64,000 nt of DNA from Changpingibacter yushuensis (lineage in GTDB: Bacteria > Actinomycetota > Actinomycetes > Actinomycetales > Actinomycetaceae): contig NZ_CP059492.1 of the NCBI RefSeq assembly GCF_014041995.1, forward strand, positions 1,860,001-1,924,000. Direction: 5' to 3'. Of the stretch, positions 46,418-54,272 are shown piece after piece. Position numbers and translations under genes: made by a program. Each line of letters starts with the position of its first letter. Position 1 is the first letter of the stretch. The notes beneath the pieces are model-generated. The model worked only from the letters and a program-made list of their open reading frames with translations, did no database searches and was not told the DNA's origin.

Positions 46418-47908
46418 CTAATTCAGCACGCTCTGTAGATCCGGCCTAGATTCTGAGATGGAATTCTGTGTGATCACTTCACTGAAGAAACCGGCTGACG
46501 CCTTTGGAATCCGCTCCAACGTATCGTAGTCCACCCGAACCACTCCAAAGCGCGCGCGATAACCCTGTGACCATTCAAAGTTGTCCATGAATGACCATAC
46601 AAAGTATCCGTCTACGTTTGCCCCGCCTTCGATCGCGTCATGGACAGCCGTGATGTGTTCGGCGATGTAGCGCTGACGGGTACCGGAATCGTCCACAAAA
46701 CCGTGATCGTCGACGACGTCGTCGTATGCAGCGCCGTTTTCAGAGACGTAGATTGGGATTCCGGCGGGTCCCGAGTACTCCTCATGCAGATTCACCAGAG
46801 CCGTTGTGAGATCAGGGGCCCAAACCTCCCAATCCATGGCTGTGTGTGGGAGTGCTCGTGGCACCCAGCGCACGCCTTCGGTGCCCACATACGGGCTTGG
46901 CTTCGCGGTGGCCTGACTGGTGGCCTCACTGGTGGCATCGTTGCCGGCCGGCGTTGGCACATTCGCCGCTGTGCCCTCGGAAGGCTGAGTGTGTGCACCA
47001 GCGCCAGCAACCTGGCAACCGTTGTAGAAGTTCACTCCTATGAAGTCCATGGGAGCACTGATGATGCGGAAATCCTCTGGTTGCGCGATCCTGCCAAGGC
47101 CTGCACCGGCCATGCTTTCGAGGATGTCAGATGGATACGAGCCCTTGAAGATCGGGTCCAAGAAGACCCTATTCTGAGCACCTTCCACTAGCCGAGCGGC
47201 CTCCTGATCGGCCGGATTCTGCGGATCCAACGGGTTGGCCACAGTCAAGTTGACCACGATTCCCGCCTTCGCTGAGGGTGCCAGCTCCCGGATCCGTTCG
47301 AGTCCCAAACCATGAGCCAACAAGAGAACATGAGCGGCGTCCACTGCCTCCGCAGCCGAAGCCCGGCCCGGCGCATGGTAGCCGGAACCGTATCCAAGGA
47401 ACGCCTGACACCACGGTTCATTGAGAGTAATGAAATGCGAAACTCGATCACCCAACTTCGCAACCACATCAGTGGTGAAATCGGCGAAGAGTTGCGCCGT
47501 CTCGCGGACCCGCCACCCGCCTCTCTGCTCAATACTCTGGGGTAGATCCCAATGCTCGAGCGTCAACCACGGCGTAATCCCTGCCTCGAGCAGTTCATCC
47601 ACGAGCCTCGAATAGAAGTCCAAACCTCGCGGATTTGGCAATCCATCTGGGCGCACTCTGCTCCAGGACGTGGAGAATCTGTAGTTTGTGATCCCCAGAT
47701 CCTTAAGCAGTGCCACGTCGGTTGGCATCCGGTGGTAATGATCGCATGCGATAGCGCCATCAGCGCCGCCCGAAACAGCGCCTGGAACCTTGGCGAATGC
47801 ATCCCAAATTGAGTCCGTGCGTCCGTCTTCGCGGTGACCACCTTCAATTTGGTATGCCGCTGTTGCGGCTCCCCAGACGAATGATGGCGGAAAGCTTAAC
47901 GTGGCCAT
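46418..47908 (-). CDS. GH1-family beta-glucosidase
   Basis: A 496-residue cytoplasmic family 1 glycosidase that hydrolyses beta-glucosides such as cellobiose. The acid/base Glu164 is in FITLNEPW and the nucleophile Glu390 is in YVSENGAAYDD; the N-terminal signature FVWGAATAAYQIEGGHREDG and the ending YFVWSFMDNFEWSQGY are intact. Between residues ~303 and 340 there is a Ser/Thr/Ala-rich insertion containing three related 4-residue units (ATSE, ATSQ, ATAK). ATG at 47908 overlaps the upstream permease stop by one base (TGATG). It follows the transporter and precedes the lacI-type gene. Confidence 0.94.
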   Translation of the reverse strand: MATLSFPPSFVWGAATAAYQIEGGHREDGRTDSIWDAFAKVPGAVSGGADGAIACDHYHRMPTDVALLKDLGITNYRFSTSWSRVRPDGLPNPRGLDFYSRLVDELLEAGITPWLTLEHWDLPQSIEQRGGWRVRETAQLFADFTTDVVAKLGDRVSHFITLNEPWCQAFLGYGSGYHAPGRASAAEAVDAAHVLLLAHGLGLERIRELAPSAKAGIVVNLTVANPLDPQNPADQEAARLVEGAQNRVFLDPIFKGSYPSDILESMAGAGLGRIAQPEDFRIISAPMDFIGVNFYNGCQVAGAGAHTQPSEGTAANVPTPAGNDATSEATSQATAKPSPYVGTEGVRWVPRALPHTAMDWEVWAPDLTTALVNLHEEYSGPAGIPIYVSENGAAYDDVVDDHGFVDDSGTRQRYIAEHITAVHDAIEGGANVDGYFVWSFMDNFEWSQGYRARFGVVRVDYDTLERIPKASAGFFSEVITQNSISESRPDLQSVLN

Positions 47909-48831
47909 CAGCCCTTCACTGCTCCCTGCATGATGCCGGAAACCAGCTGCTTGCCTGCGAAGACGAACAGCAGAATGAGCGGGACCGTGGATACCACCAC
48001 GCCTGCCATGATGAGCGAGTAGTCCTTGAAGTAGGACGCTTGCAGCAGCTTCAACGCCACCGGAAGGGTGGGGTTGTTTGCGCCTAGGACAATCGATGGC
48101 CAGAAGAAGTTGGTCCATGATCCCACGAAGGTGAAGAGTGCAAGCATCGCAGCTGCCGGGCGGGCGGCTGGCAGAGCAACCGACACAAAGGTCCTGATCA
48201 TCGAACAGCCGTCAACGCGGGCAGCTTCAATGAGTTCAAACGGAAGGGCATCACGCAAGTACTGGGTCATCCAGAACACGCCAAATGCCGTAACCATTGC
48301 GGGGACAATGACTGACACCAGTTTGCCTGTCCACCCAAGGTTCGACATGACGATGAACAGCGGAACCACGCCGAGCTGGGTTGGAACTGCCATTGTGGCA
48401 ATGATGAAGACCAGCAGACCATCGCGGCCACGGAAGCGAAGCTTGGAGAACGCATATCCAGCCAGTGTTGAGAAGAACACAACCGAGATGGAGGTAATCA
48501 CCGCGACGATGATCGAGTTGATAACAGCTTGCCAGAAGTTGATATCTGCGTTCAGCACGCGGTTGATATTGGTAAAGAGGTTGCCCTCAGGAATGAGAGA
48601 GGGAATGGGGTGTTGTGCAATGCTGGCCGCATCAGAGGAGGCCAACAGAACTGCGTACCACAAAGGGTAGAAACACACGAGAATAAACAGGGTCAGAAGC
48701 GCATATGTGTACCATCGCGGGCGACGATTTGGCCCGTAGCTCGCATGCTTCTGCTTACGCGAGTATGCCCTCGCTGCTCCCTTTCCAGCCATCTGCTGGA
48801 CTGCCGGAGCGGAACTGAGACCGGTGCTCAT
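47908..48831 (-). CDS. Sugar ABC transporter permease (MalG/CebG type)
   Basis: A 307-residue inner-membrane permease with six hydrophobic helices and the EAA loop LIEAARVDGCSMIRTFVSVA that contacts the ATPase. The N-terminal ~45 residues are cytoplasmic and basic. The ATG at 48831 overlaps the first permease gene in ATGA, which fixes the start; the longer ORF is out of register with this coupling. With the upstream permease and binding protein it forms a CUT1-type importer; the ATPase gene is absent here, as usual for systems that share MsiK. Confidence 0.92.
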   Translation of the reverse strand: MSTGLSSAPAVQQMAGKGAARAYSRKQKHASYGPNRRPRWYTYALLTLFILVCFYPLWYAVLLASSDAASIAQHPIPSLIPEGNLFTNINRVLNADINFWQAVINSIIVAVITSISVVFFSTLAGYAFSKLRFRGRDGLLVFIIATMAVPTQLGVVPLFIVMSNLGWTGKLVSVIVPAMVTAFGVFWMTQYLRDALPFELIEAARVDGCSMIRTFVSVALPAARPAAAMLALFTFVGSWTNFFWPSIVLGANNPTLPVALKLLQASYFKDYSLIMAGVVVSTVPLILLFVFAGKQLVSGIMQGAVKG

Positions 48832-49895
48832 CGCTTCTTCCCTTTCTTGCCTTCTCCTGACGAAATCCTTTGCGTCAGAGCGAAGTTGACCATGCCTATC
48901 AAAATGATAAGGAGGAAGAGCAACCAGGCAACTGCGGCCGCCTTTCCGAAGTCGGACTGAGCGCCCCAACCTCTTTCATAAAGGAACAGAGTAAGGGTCT
49001 GCCATTGACCGTCCGAACCTCCTCGTCCCATCGTGTCGAATGTTCGTGGTTCGTCAAAGATCTGCAAGCCACCGATCGTTGAGGTGATGACCACGAACAC
49101 GATTGTGGAACGGAGTTGAGGGATTGTGATGCTGAAGAACTGGCGAACGCGGCCCGCTCCATCCACAATCGCGGCCTCGTAGAGTTCCGTGGGTATGGCT
49201 TGCATCGCAGCTAGGAGGATCAACGCGTTGTAACCGAGCCAACGAAAGTTAACCATGGTGGCAATTGCGATATGCGAGGCGAACGCGTTTGCGTGCCAAC
49301 CAATTGGGTCTATGCCAATGTAGCCAATAATCGTGTTGATGAGGCCCGCCTGATCTCCAAACATCTTCGAGAAGATGAGTGAGACTGCTACAGGTGCAAC
49401 CACGTATGGAAGCAAGACTCCCATTCGCCAGAACGTCTTGGCACGCAGGTTCGCATTGAGAACTGCGGCGATGAGGATCGCTCCGATGATTTGGGGAACG
49501 GACGAGAGAATGAAAATAGAGAAGGTGTTTCGCACTGCCGTGTAGAATCGCGGCTCCGAGAGAACGGATGCGAAATTATCCCATCCCACGAACTCGCCTT
49601 GGCCACCAAGAAGTGTCCAATCATGCAGCGAGACCCACGCTGTGTACAAGAGTGGATACAGGCCCACAATCGCGAAGACGATAAAGAACGGACTCACGTA
49701 GAGATACGGGGATACCTTCTCATCTATTCGACTGAGCTTCTGACGCCATGCCGCACGTTCGTGCTTGGCCACGTGCAGCTCTGGAGCCGTCAGCGCCTCG
49801 ACGGCGTCTCCCACTTTCGTGGGCTCAGTGCTGGTGGTGGCGGTCTCAGGTGTGCCGCCAACGCTAGCACTCACGCTTTGAACAGAATGTGCCAT
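48828..49895 (-). CDS. Sugar ABC transporter permease (MalF/CebF type)
   Basis: A 355-residue permease with an ~80-residue cytoplasmic N-terminus (AAWRQKLSRIDEKVSPYLYV) and six hydrophobic helices. The EAA loop is ELYEAAIVDGAGRVRQFFSI. The family segment SPFFIVFAIVGLYPLLYTAW opens the membrane part. It overlaps the second permease by 4 bases and follows the binding-protein gene after a 107-base gap that contains a stable hairpin. Confidence 0.92.
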   Translation of the reverse strand: MAHSVQSVSASVGGTPETATTSTEPTKVGDAVEALTAPELHVAKHERAAWRQKLSRIDEKVSPYLYVSPFFIVFAIVGLYPLLYTAWVSLHDWTLLGGQGEFVGWDNFASVLSEPRFYTAVRNTFSIFILSSVPQIIGAILIAAVLNANLRAKTFWRMGVLLPYVVAPVAVSLIFSKMFGDQAGLINTIIGYIGIDPIGWHANAFASHIAIATMVNFRWLGYNALILLAAMQAIPTELYEAAIVDGAGRVRQFFSITIPQLRSTIVFVVITSTIGGLQIFDEPRTFDTMGRGGSDGQWQTLTLFLYERGWGAQSDFGKAAAVAWLLFLLIILIGMVNFALTQRISSGEGKKGKKR

Positions 49896-49914
49896 TCTTT
49901 GCCTACTTCATAGG

Positions 49915-49944
49915 GGCGGCCCGCCCTTTATAGAGCGGGCCGCC
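49915..49944 (-). terminator. Intercistronic hairpin after the binding-protein gene
   Basis: A G+C-rich 10-base-pair stem (GGCGGCCCGC and its complement) with a 10-base loop lies between the solute-binding-protein gene and the permease genes. No T-run follows. Hairpins here often stabilise the upstream message or cause partial termination, raising binding-protein output over the permeases. Confidence 0.55.
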
Positions 49945-50002
49945 AGATTCACAGATCAGGAGAAGAAACGCCGGTTTCTGAGTGAAACCAACTGACCAGA
50001 GA

Positions 50003-51319
50003 TCAGCCGATTCCCAGGGCGTCGAAGTCGCTCAGAGCCTTGTCCCAGGAGGATGAAGCATCGTCCGTTCCTGAAACATCCACACGGTTCAGAGCGTCGG
50101 CAAGGATGTTGTAGATCGCGAAGTAGTTTGGACCCTTGTAGGGCTGGAGTTCAACAGCATCGGCTCGGTTGGCCAGAATTTGGCCGGTCGGAGCGTTATT
50201 GAAGAACTCGTTTGTCTGAGAGAGCAAGGTTTCAGAGGAAAGTGCCTCAACCTGAGAGGGGAAGGTGCCCTTTGCTTCGAATGCCTTGATCTGCTGTTCA
50301 GGAGCCGTCAACCACTGAGCGAGCTCAACGGCGGCATCGATGTTCTTACCTTGAGCAGGAACGGTCAGGAAGGAACCGCCCCAGTTACCGCCACCGCCAG
50401 GGAAAACATCAGCGATGTCCCAGCCGGTTACACCAGCAGCGTTGCCTTCGATAACACCGAGCATCCAGCCTGGGCACAACATGGTTGCAAAGCCGTCGTT
50501 CTGGAATGCGGCTACCCAATCGTCGCTCCACTGTTCGAGGCCGGCCGAAAGGTTGTTGTCAACAGACTGAGTCAGAACCGTGTTGTAGATGTCCTTGATA
50601 TCAGTGTTGTCAGCCAAAGGAATTGGAGTTCCATCGGAGTTCTCCAACGGATTTGCCAACTGGTTGACCATGCCTTGGAAGGTAGCTACGGAGGCGTCAT
50701 ACCACGGGATACCCGTTGCATCCGTAAACTGCTTGCCAACCGAGAAGTATGTATCCCAGTCGCCTTCAAGCAATGCGGCCACTTCTTCACGATCAGTAGG
50801 AAGCCCGGCCTGCTCGAACAAGTCCGAGCGGTAGCATACGCCTTCTGGGCCGATGTCAGTGCCGTAGCCGATGAGCTTGCCATCGGTAGTGGTTGCACTA
50901 GCGGTCTTCCAATCGAGCCAGCGGCCTTCCACTGCATCGGAAGTTAGGTCGGTGAACTGATCCGGATACTGCATGAGTTCCGGCAGCCAGTCCACTTCGA
51001 TTGCTTCAATATCAGCGGCACCTGATCCGGCGCCGAGTGCTGTCTTGAGGTTCTGCTGAGCTTCGTTAGACGTAGCTGCCTTCTTTGCCTCAATCTTGAT
51101 GTTCGGATGCGCATCCATGTACTCCTGGTACAGGCCTTCGTATCCAAACTCATTGAACGTGGCGACCGTCAGAGTGATTTGCTCTGTTGAATCGCTTGTA
51201 TCGCCACTGCCGGTGGTAGCGGTTGAATCAGAGTCCGCTCCAACTGAGCTACAAGCAGCAAGCCCAATGGAAAGAACGCTGAATGCCGCGAGTGCGGCAA
51301 GGGAACGTCGTCCGCGCAT
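50003..51319 (-). CDS. Sugar ABC transporter solute-binding lipoprotein (CebE type)
   Basis: A 438-residue extracellular binding protein. The signal peptide and lipobox are MRGRRSLAALAAFSVLSIGL followed by AAC, with lipid-anchored Cys23, and a Ser/Thr/Gly/Asp linker follows. The mature part is of the extracellular family 1 type (ITLTVATFNEFGYEGLYQEY, IGYGTDIGPEGVCYRSDLF, GWDIADVFPGGGGNWGGSF). AAAGGAG precedes the ATG. It heads the operon with two permeases, beta-glucosidase and repressor, which points to cello-oligosaccharides or other beta-glucosides as substrate; the sequence alone does not fix the sugar. Confidence 0.92.
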   Translation of the reverse strand: MRGRRSLAALAAFSVLSIGLAACSSVGADSDSTATTGSGDTSDSTEQITLTVATFNEFGYEGLYQEYMDAHPNIKIEAKKAATSNEAQQNLKTALGAGSGAADIEAIEVDWLPELMQYPDQFTDLTSDAVEGRWLDWKTASATTTDGKLIGYGTDIGPEGVCYRSDLFEQAGLPTDREEVAALLEGDWDTYFSVGKQFTDATGIPWYDASVATFQGMVNQLANPLENSDGTPIPLADNTDIKDIYNTVLTQSVDNNLSAGLEQWSDDWVAAFQNDGFATMLCPGWMLGVIEGNAAGVTGWDIADVFPGGGGNWGGSFLTVPAQGKNIDAAVELAQWLTAPEQQIKAFEAKGTFPSQVEALSSETLLSQTNEFFNNAPTGQILANRADAVELQPYKGPNYFAIYNILADALNRVDVSGTDDASSSWDKALSDFDALGIG

Positions 51320-51374
51320 GAAAACTCCTTTGTTTTTCGCATGCCATGCGTACCCCCAAAAGCCAATCTCACAG

Positions 51375-51388
51375 TGAGAGCGCTTTCA
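51375..51388. promoter_or_regulatory. LacI-type operator, proximal copy
   Basis: TGAGAGCGCTTTCA is a near-palindrome centred on GCGC and identical to the second copy at 51410-51423. It resembles the CebR operator TGGGAGCGCTCCCA. It lies about 40 bases downstream of the predicted transcription start and 56 bases before the binding-protein start codon. Confidence 0.82.
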
Positions 51389-51409
51389 TCGCGCCGTGGT
51401 TCTCATCTG

Positions 51410-51423
51410 TGAGAGCGCTTTCA
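51410..51423. promoter_or_regulatory. LacI-type operator, distal copy
   Basis: This second identical copy of TGAGAGCGCTTTCA begins 35 bases from the first. It lies a few bases downstream of the -10 element, where repressor binding would block promoter clearance. Confidence 0.84.
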
Positions 51424-51434
51424 GGAATAACTTC

Positions 51435-51463
51435 ATCTAATACCGTGACGGCGACCACGTCAA
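51435..51463 (-). promoter_or_regulatory. Promoter of the beta-glucoside operon
   Basis: On the minus strand TTGACG (51463-51458) and TTAGAT (51440-51435) are separated by exactly 17 bases. Both operators follow immediately downstream, which supports its use. Confidence 0.7.
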
Positions 51464-51567
51464 GTCAAATGAGAGAACTTCTCGCATTCATTCTTGCGAA
51501 AACCCATGAGAGATCCTGCAAAGAATGCAAGTGGGCATCATTCCGCAGGTCATTGATGAAGAACGGG

Positions 51568-51601
51568 CTTCGATGTGGCGGTTGAAACTGCCACATCGAA
51601 G
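51568..51601 (-). terminator. Hairpin after the SDR gene
   Basis: A perfect 12-base-pair stem (CTTCGATGTGGC and its complement) with a 10-base loop lies 77 bases after the SDR stop. The following minus-strand sequence CCCGTTCTTC is only weakly T-rich. Confidence 0.55.
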
Positions 51602-51677
51602 TCCGCCCGAGTCGTGAAAAACCGTCATTCCTGTTTCAGTTGCTCTCACAGCCCGGCTAGATCGCCAATCAGTTCCG

Positions 51678-52469
51678 TCACTCGATATCCGCGAGCGCGG
51701 TGCGCGGCAGCGGTGCCGCATCCGCATCTGGAACACGAGCAACCGTCCAGCTGTTTGCCTGTGCCACAGGCCGCACCGTCACGGAATCGATGTTGACGTG
51801 GCGCGGACGCGTCAACGTCCACGCGATGACGTCCGCGATATCCTCCGCTAAGAGCGGTTCGGCTACACCCGCGTAGACGTCTTCAGCAGCTTTCTCACTG
51901 CCCAGACGATTGAGGGAAAACTCCGGAGTCTTCACCATTCCAGGAGCTACTTCAATCAGCCTGACAGGTTCTCCAACTAATTCAATCCGCAAGGTCTGGG
52001 CAATCATGAGCTCAGCATGCTTGGCTGCCGTGTATCCGCCGCCACCCTTGTAGGTCTCATGGGCGGCAGTGGAGGTTACGAACACGATGTCACCACCATG
52101 CTCGCGCATCTGCGGGAGGAAGGCTTGCGTGAGGCGAAGGGTCGCCAGCACGTTCATCTCATACATGCGGGCCCAATCATCAAGCTTGCCGCCCGCTACG
52201 GGATCCGCACCTAGTGCGCCTCCAGCGTTGTTCACCAATCCTGTGAGAGCTCCACCTTCTTGGACAGACGCCACCAACGAAGCCACACTCTCCGGGTCGG
52301 TCAGGTCTGCAGCAAAGTACTGGCAGCCAATCTGCCGCGCCAGCTCTGCGAGGCGCGCTTCGCGCCTCGCAGTGGCGATAACCTCAAAACCCTCTTCTAC
52401 CAACCGCCGAGCAGTTGCCTCGCCAATCCCCGAGGATGCCCCAGTCACCAGTACCCGTCCACGTGCCAT
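51678..52469 (-). CDS. Short-chain dehydrogenase/reductase
   Basis: A 263-residue classical SDR oxidoreductase. The cofactor motif is TGASSGIGEATAR, the structural motif NNAGGALG, and the catalytic Ser-Tyr-Lys are in FVTSTAAHETYKGGGGYTAAK. An Arg-rich turn (TARREARLAE) after strand 2 suggests NADP(H). The pattern resembles YdfG-type 3-hydroxy acid dehydrogenases, but the substrate is not determined. The ATG at 52469 has GGGAG five bases upstream and was preferred over 52481. It is divergent from proC and stands alone. Confidence 0.87.
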   Translation of the reverse strand: MARGRVLVTGASSGIGEATARRLVEEGFEVIATARREARLAELARQIGCQYFAADLTDPESVASLVASVQEGGALTGLVNNAGGALGADPVAGGKLDDWARMYEMNVLATLRLTQAFLPQMREHGGDIVFVTSTAAHETYKGGGGYTAAKHAELMIAQTLRIELVGEPVRLIEVAPGMVKTPEFSLNRLGSEKAAEDVYAGVAEPLLAEDIADVIAWTLTRPRHVNIDSVTVRPVAQANSWTVARVPDADAAPLPRTALADIE

Positions 52470-52687
52470 GACAACTCCCATCTAAGACTGCGCAGCTAAA
52501 CCTGCTGCTCCCCCATTTTCCCACGAATACGCACTCCCCTCCACACGAGTGCTGCGCTGGGGCGATGTGCGTTTGCCACGCCATCGCCGCCTGATCATTG
52601 GCGAGATGTATTCCGCTCACGGGCGACGGCGTGAGATTCTTGAAGCAGCGCAACACTCGTTGGAGCAACACACCATCTGGAGGCATC

Positions 52688-53506
52688 ATGTTGGGATTCA
52701 TTGGCGCAGGCGCAATGGGCGGCGCGATTGTGCGTGGAGTCATCGAATCGGGCTTGTATCCGGCCAGCGAGATCTTCGTCTGTGGTTCCTCACCTGAGCG
52801 ATCCATTCAAATTGCAACGCAGCTCGGTGTTACGAGCGCGCCCACGGCAACTGACCTTGTCGATGCCGTTGGGGATGACGGCATCGTTGTGATCGCGGTG
52901 AAGCCCTACGCCGTTGGCAGCGTTTTGGACTCCGTACGTGAGTCCGCCATCGCCCATAACACTGTTATCGTGTCCGTTGCCGCAGGCACCACGCTTGAGA
53001 CACTGGCGAGCCACCTGACTCCCGATCAGCCCATCATTCGAACTATGCCCAACGTCAACGCAGCAATCGGGCAGTCTATGACGGCGCTGTGCGCGGGCCC
53101 AGCAGTTTCGCAGGCCCAGTTCGTGGCCGTGGAAGACGTGTTCCATGCCGTCGGTGAGATCACGCGGATTACAGAGAAGGACTTCTCCACCTTTTCGGCC
53201 CTCGCTGGTTGTTCGCCTGCCTTCACCTTTGAGTACATTGATGCGATGGCGCGCGCAGGAGTTCGAAATGGGATTCCCAAAGCACAAGCAGTCAAGATTG
53301 CTGCCCAAGCAGTATTGGGAAGCGCGCAGATGGTCCTAGTTGGACTTGAACAAGGCCTGACCCCAGCTTCGCTCGCTGACTCCGTCCAGTCCCCCGGCGG
53401 CACAACTGTGGCTGGGGTAGTGGCCCTTGAGGAAGCTGGTTTCTCCGCCGCAGTTGTTCGAGGTATCCAGGCCTCTGTTGACCGCGACGTGCAGATGCAA
53501 AGCTGA
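52688..53506 (+). CDS. proC: Pyrroline-5-carboxylate reductase
   Basis: ProC reduces pyrroline-5-carboxylate to proline with NAD(P)H. The N-terminal Rossmann motif is MLGFIGAGAMGGAIVRGVI, followed by VIAVKPYAVG, RTMPNVNAAIGQSMTAL, and the C-terminal family signature SLADSVQSPGGTTVAGVVAL with the proline-site residues. GGAGGC lies before the ATG at 52688. At 272 residues it has the normal length. It ends 28 bases from the convergent CofE-like gene. Confidence 0.95.
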   Translation: MLGFIGAGAMGGAIVRGVIESGLYPASEIFVCGSSPERSIQIATQLGVTSAPTATDLVDAVGDDGIVVIAVKPYAVGSVLDSVRESAIAHNTVIVSVAAGTTLETLASHLTPDQPIIRTMPNVNAAIGQSMTALCAGPAVSQAQFVAVEDVFHAVGEITRITEKDFSTFSALAGCSPAFTFEYIDAMARAGVRNGIPKAQAVKIAAQAVLGSAQMVLVGLEQGLTPASLADSVQSPGGTTVAGVVALEEAGFSAAVVRGIQASVDRDVQMQS

Positions 53507-53534
53507 GGGTTCGGCGCCGCGCTTGCAATCCTGA

Positions 53535-54095
53535 CTAATCCTGGAGAGTCAGAACGCCAGTAACCCCACGAATGACTACCACCGGACACTCCGGATTCTG
53601 GTTCATTGCCAAGCCCGCAGCTGCAGCAAGAGAATCAACAATTGCCTCCCCCGCTGGCGTCTCGAGATCCACGCCTGCGCTTCCCAGTGCCACATCACGC
53701 CGCCCGTACCCGCGCCGTCTCTCGCGTTCTGAGCCGGAGATAATAACAGCAGGCCTGCCGCCAAAGCGAGCTGCGAGCCCGCGCCGTATCTGAGCGGCCG
53801 CCTCGATCGGGTTCTCTGGTCGATACAGGGCCAGTTTGCGCGGCACGCTGCGAAACATGAGCAAGTTCTTTGCGTCGAACTCCTCGAAGCGTTCTGCCAT
53901 CCCTTCATCGCGGGCAGTAAAACGTCCTTGAGACTTGGCCACGATCTTACCTGCGAGAACCACCACGTCGTCGCCCCATAATGAGCGCCCTCCATCCGGC
54001 CAAACCAACGCGTTAAGCGGGCCCGCGATGACGGCGGCGACGTCGTCGCCACTGGAAACTACCGGAACGCCCACGACCGGTGCGATCATGTACAT
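53535..54095 (-). CDS. Short, degenerate CofE-like (coenzyme F420 gamma-glutamyl ligase) protein
   Basis: A 186-residue protein whose start resembles CofE, which adds glutamate to F420-0: MIAPVVGVPVVSSGDDVAAV and GDDVVVLAGKIVAKSQGRF match the CofE opening and its KIVSK motif. CofE then has a TDTxGRxxRxG segment leading to VAIG; here the equivalent is ISGSERERRRGYGRRDVALG, so the Thr-Asp-Thr metal ligands read Ser-Gly-Ser, and the domain is ~60 residues shorter than usual. GGGAG precedes the ATG at 54095. No other F420 gene is in the window. It lies between proC and the divergent valS. Function unknown. Confidence 0.72.
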   Translation of the reverse strand: MYMIAPVVGVPVVSSGDDVAAVIAGPLNALVWPDGGRSLWGDDVVVLAGKIVAKSQGRFTARDEGMAERFEEFDAKNLLMFRSVPRKLALYRPENPIEAAAQIRRGLAARFGGRPAVIISGSERERRRGYGRRDVALGSAGVDLETPAGEAIVDSLAAAAGLAMNQNPECPVVVIRGVTGVLTLQD

Positions 54096-54272
54096 GCGTT
54101 TCTCCCAACCCTGCGGTAAGAGCACCAGAAATGTGGATGAGGTACTCGCTTCTGACGTAAGGATAGCGGCGTATTGAGTGTCTCCCCGGTGCCTCTGTGG
54201 AGCGATACAGCGCACACCTGTGGCGGAGCCTGGGAAATGTGGCGACGGCCAGAACGTGGAACAATAGAGACC

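Larger units (their letters stand above)
51320..51677. other. Intergenic region upstream of the beta-glucoside operon
   Basis: This 358-base region holds the operon promoter, two LacI-type operators and, toward the SDR gene, a hairpin. The stretch 51464-51567 shows nothing I can name. Confidence 0.7.
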
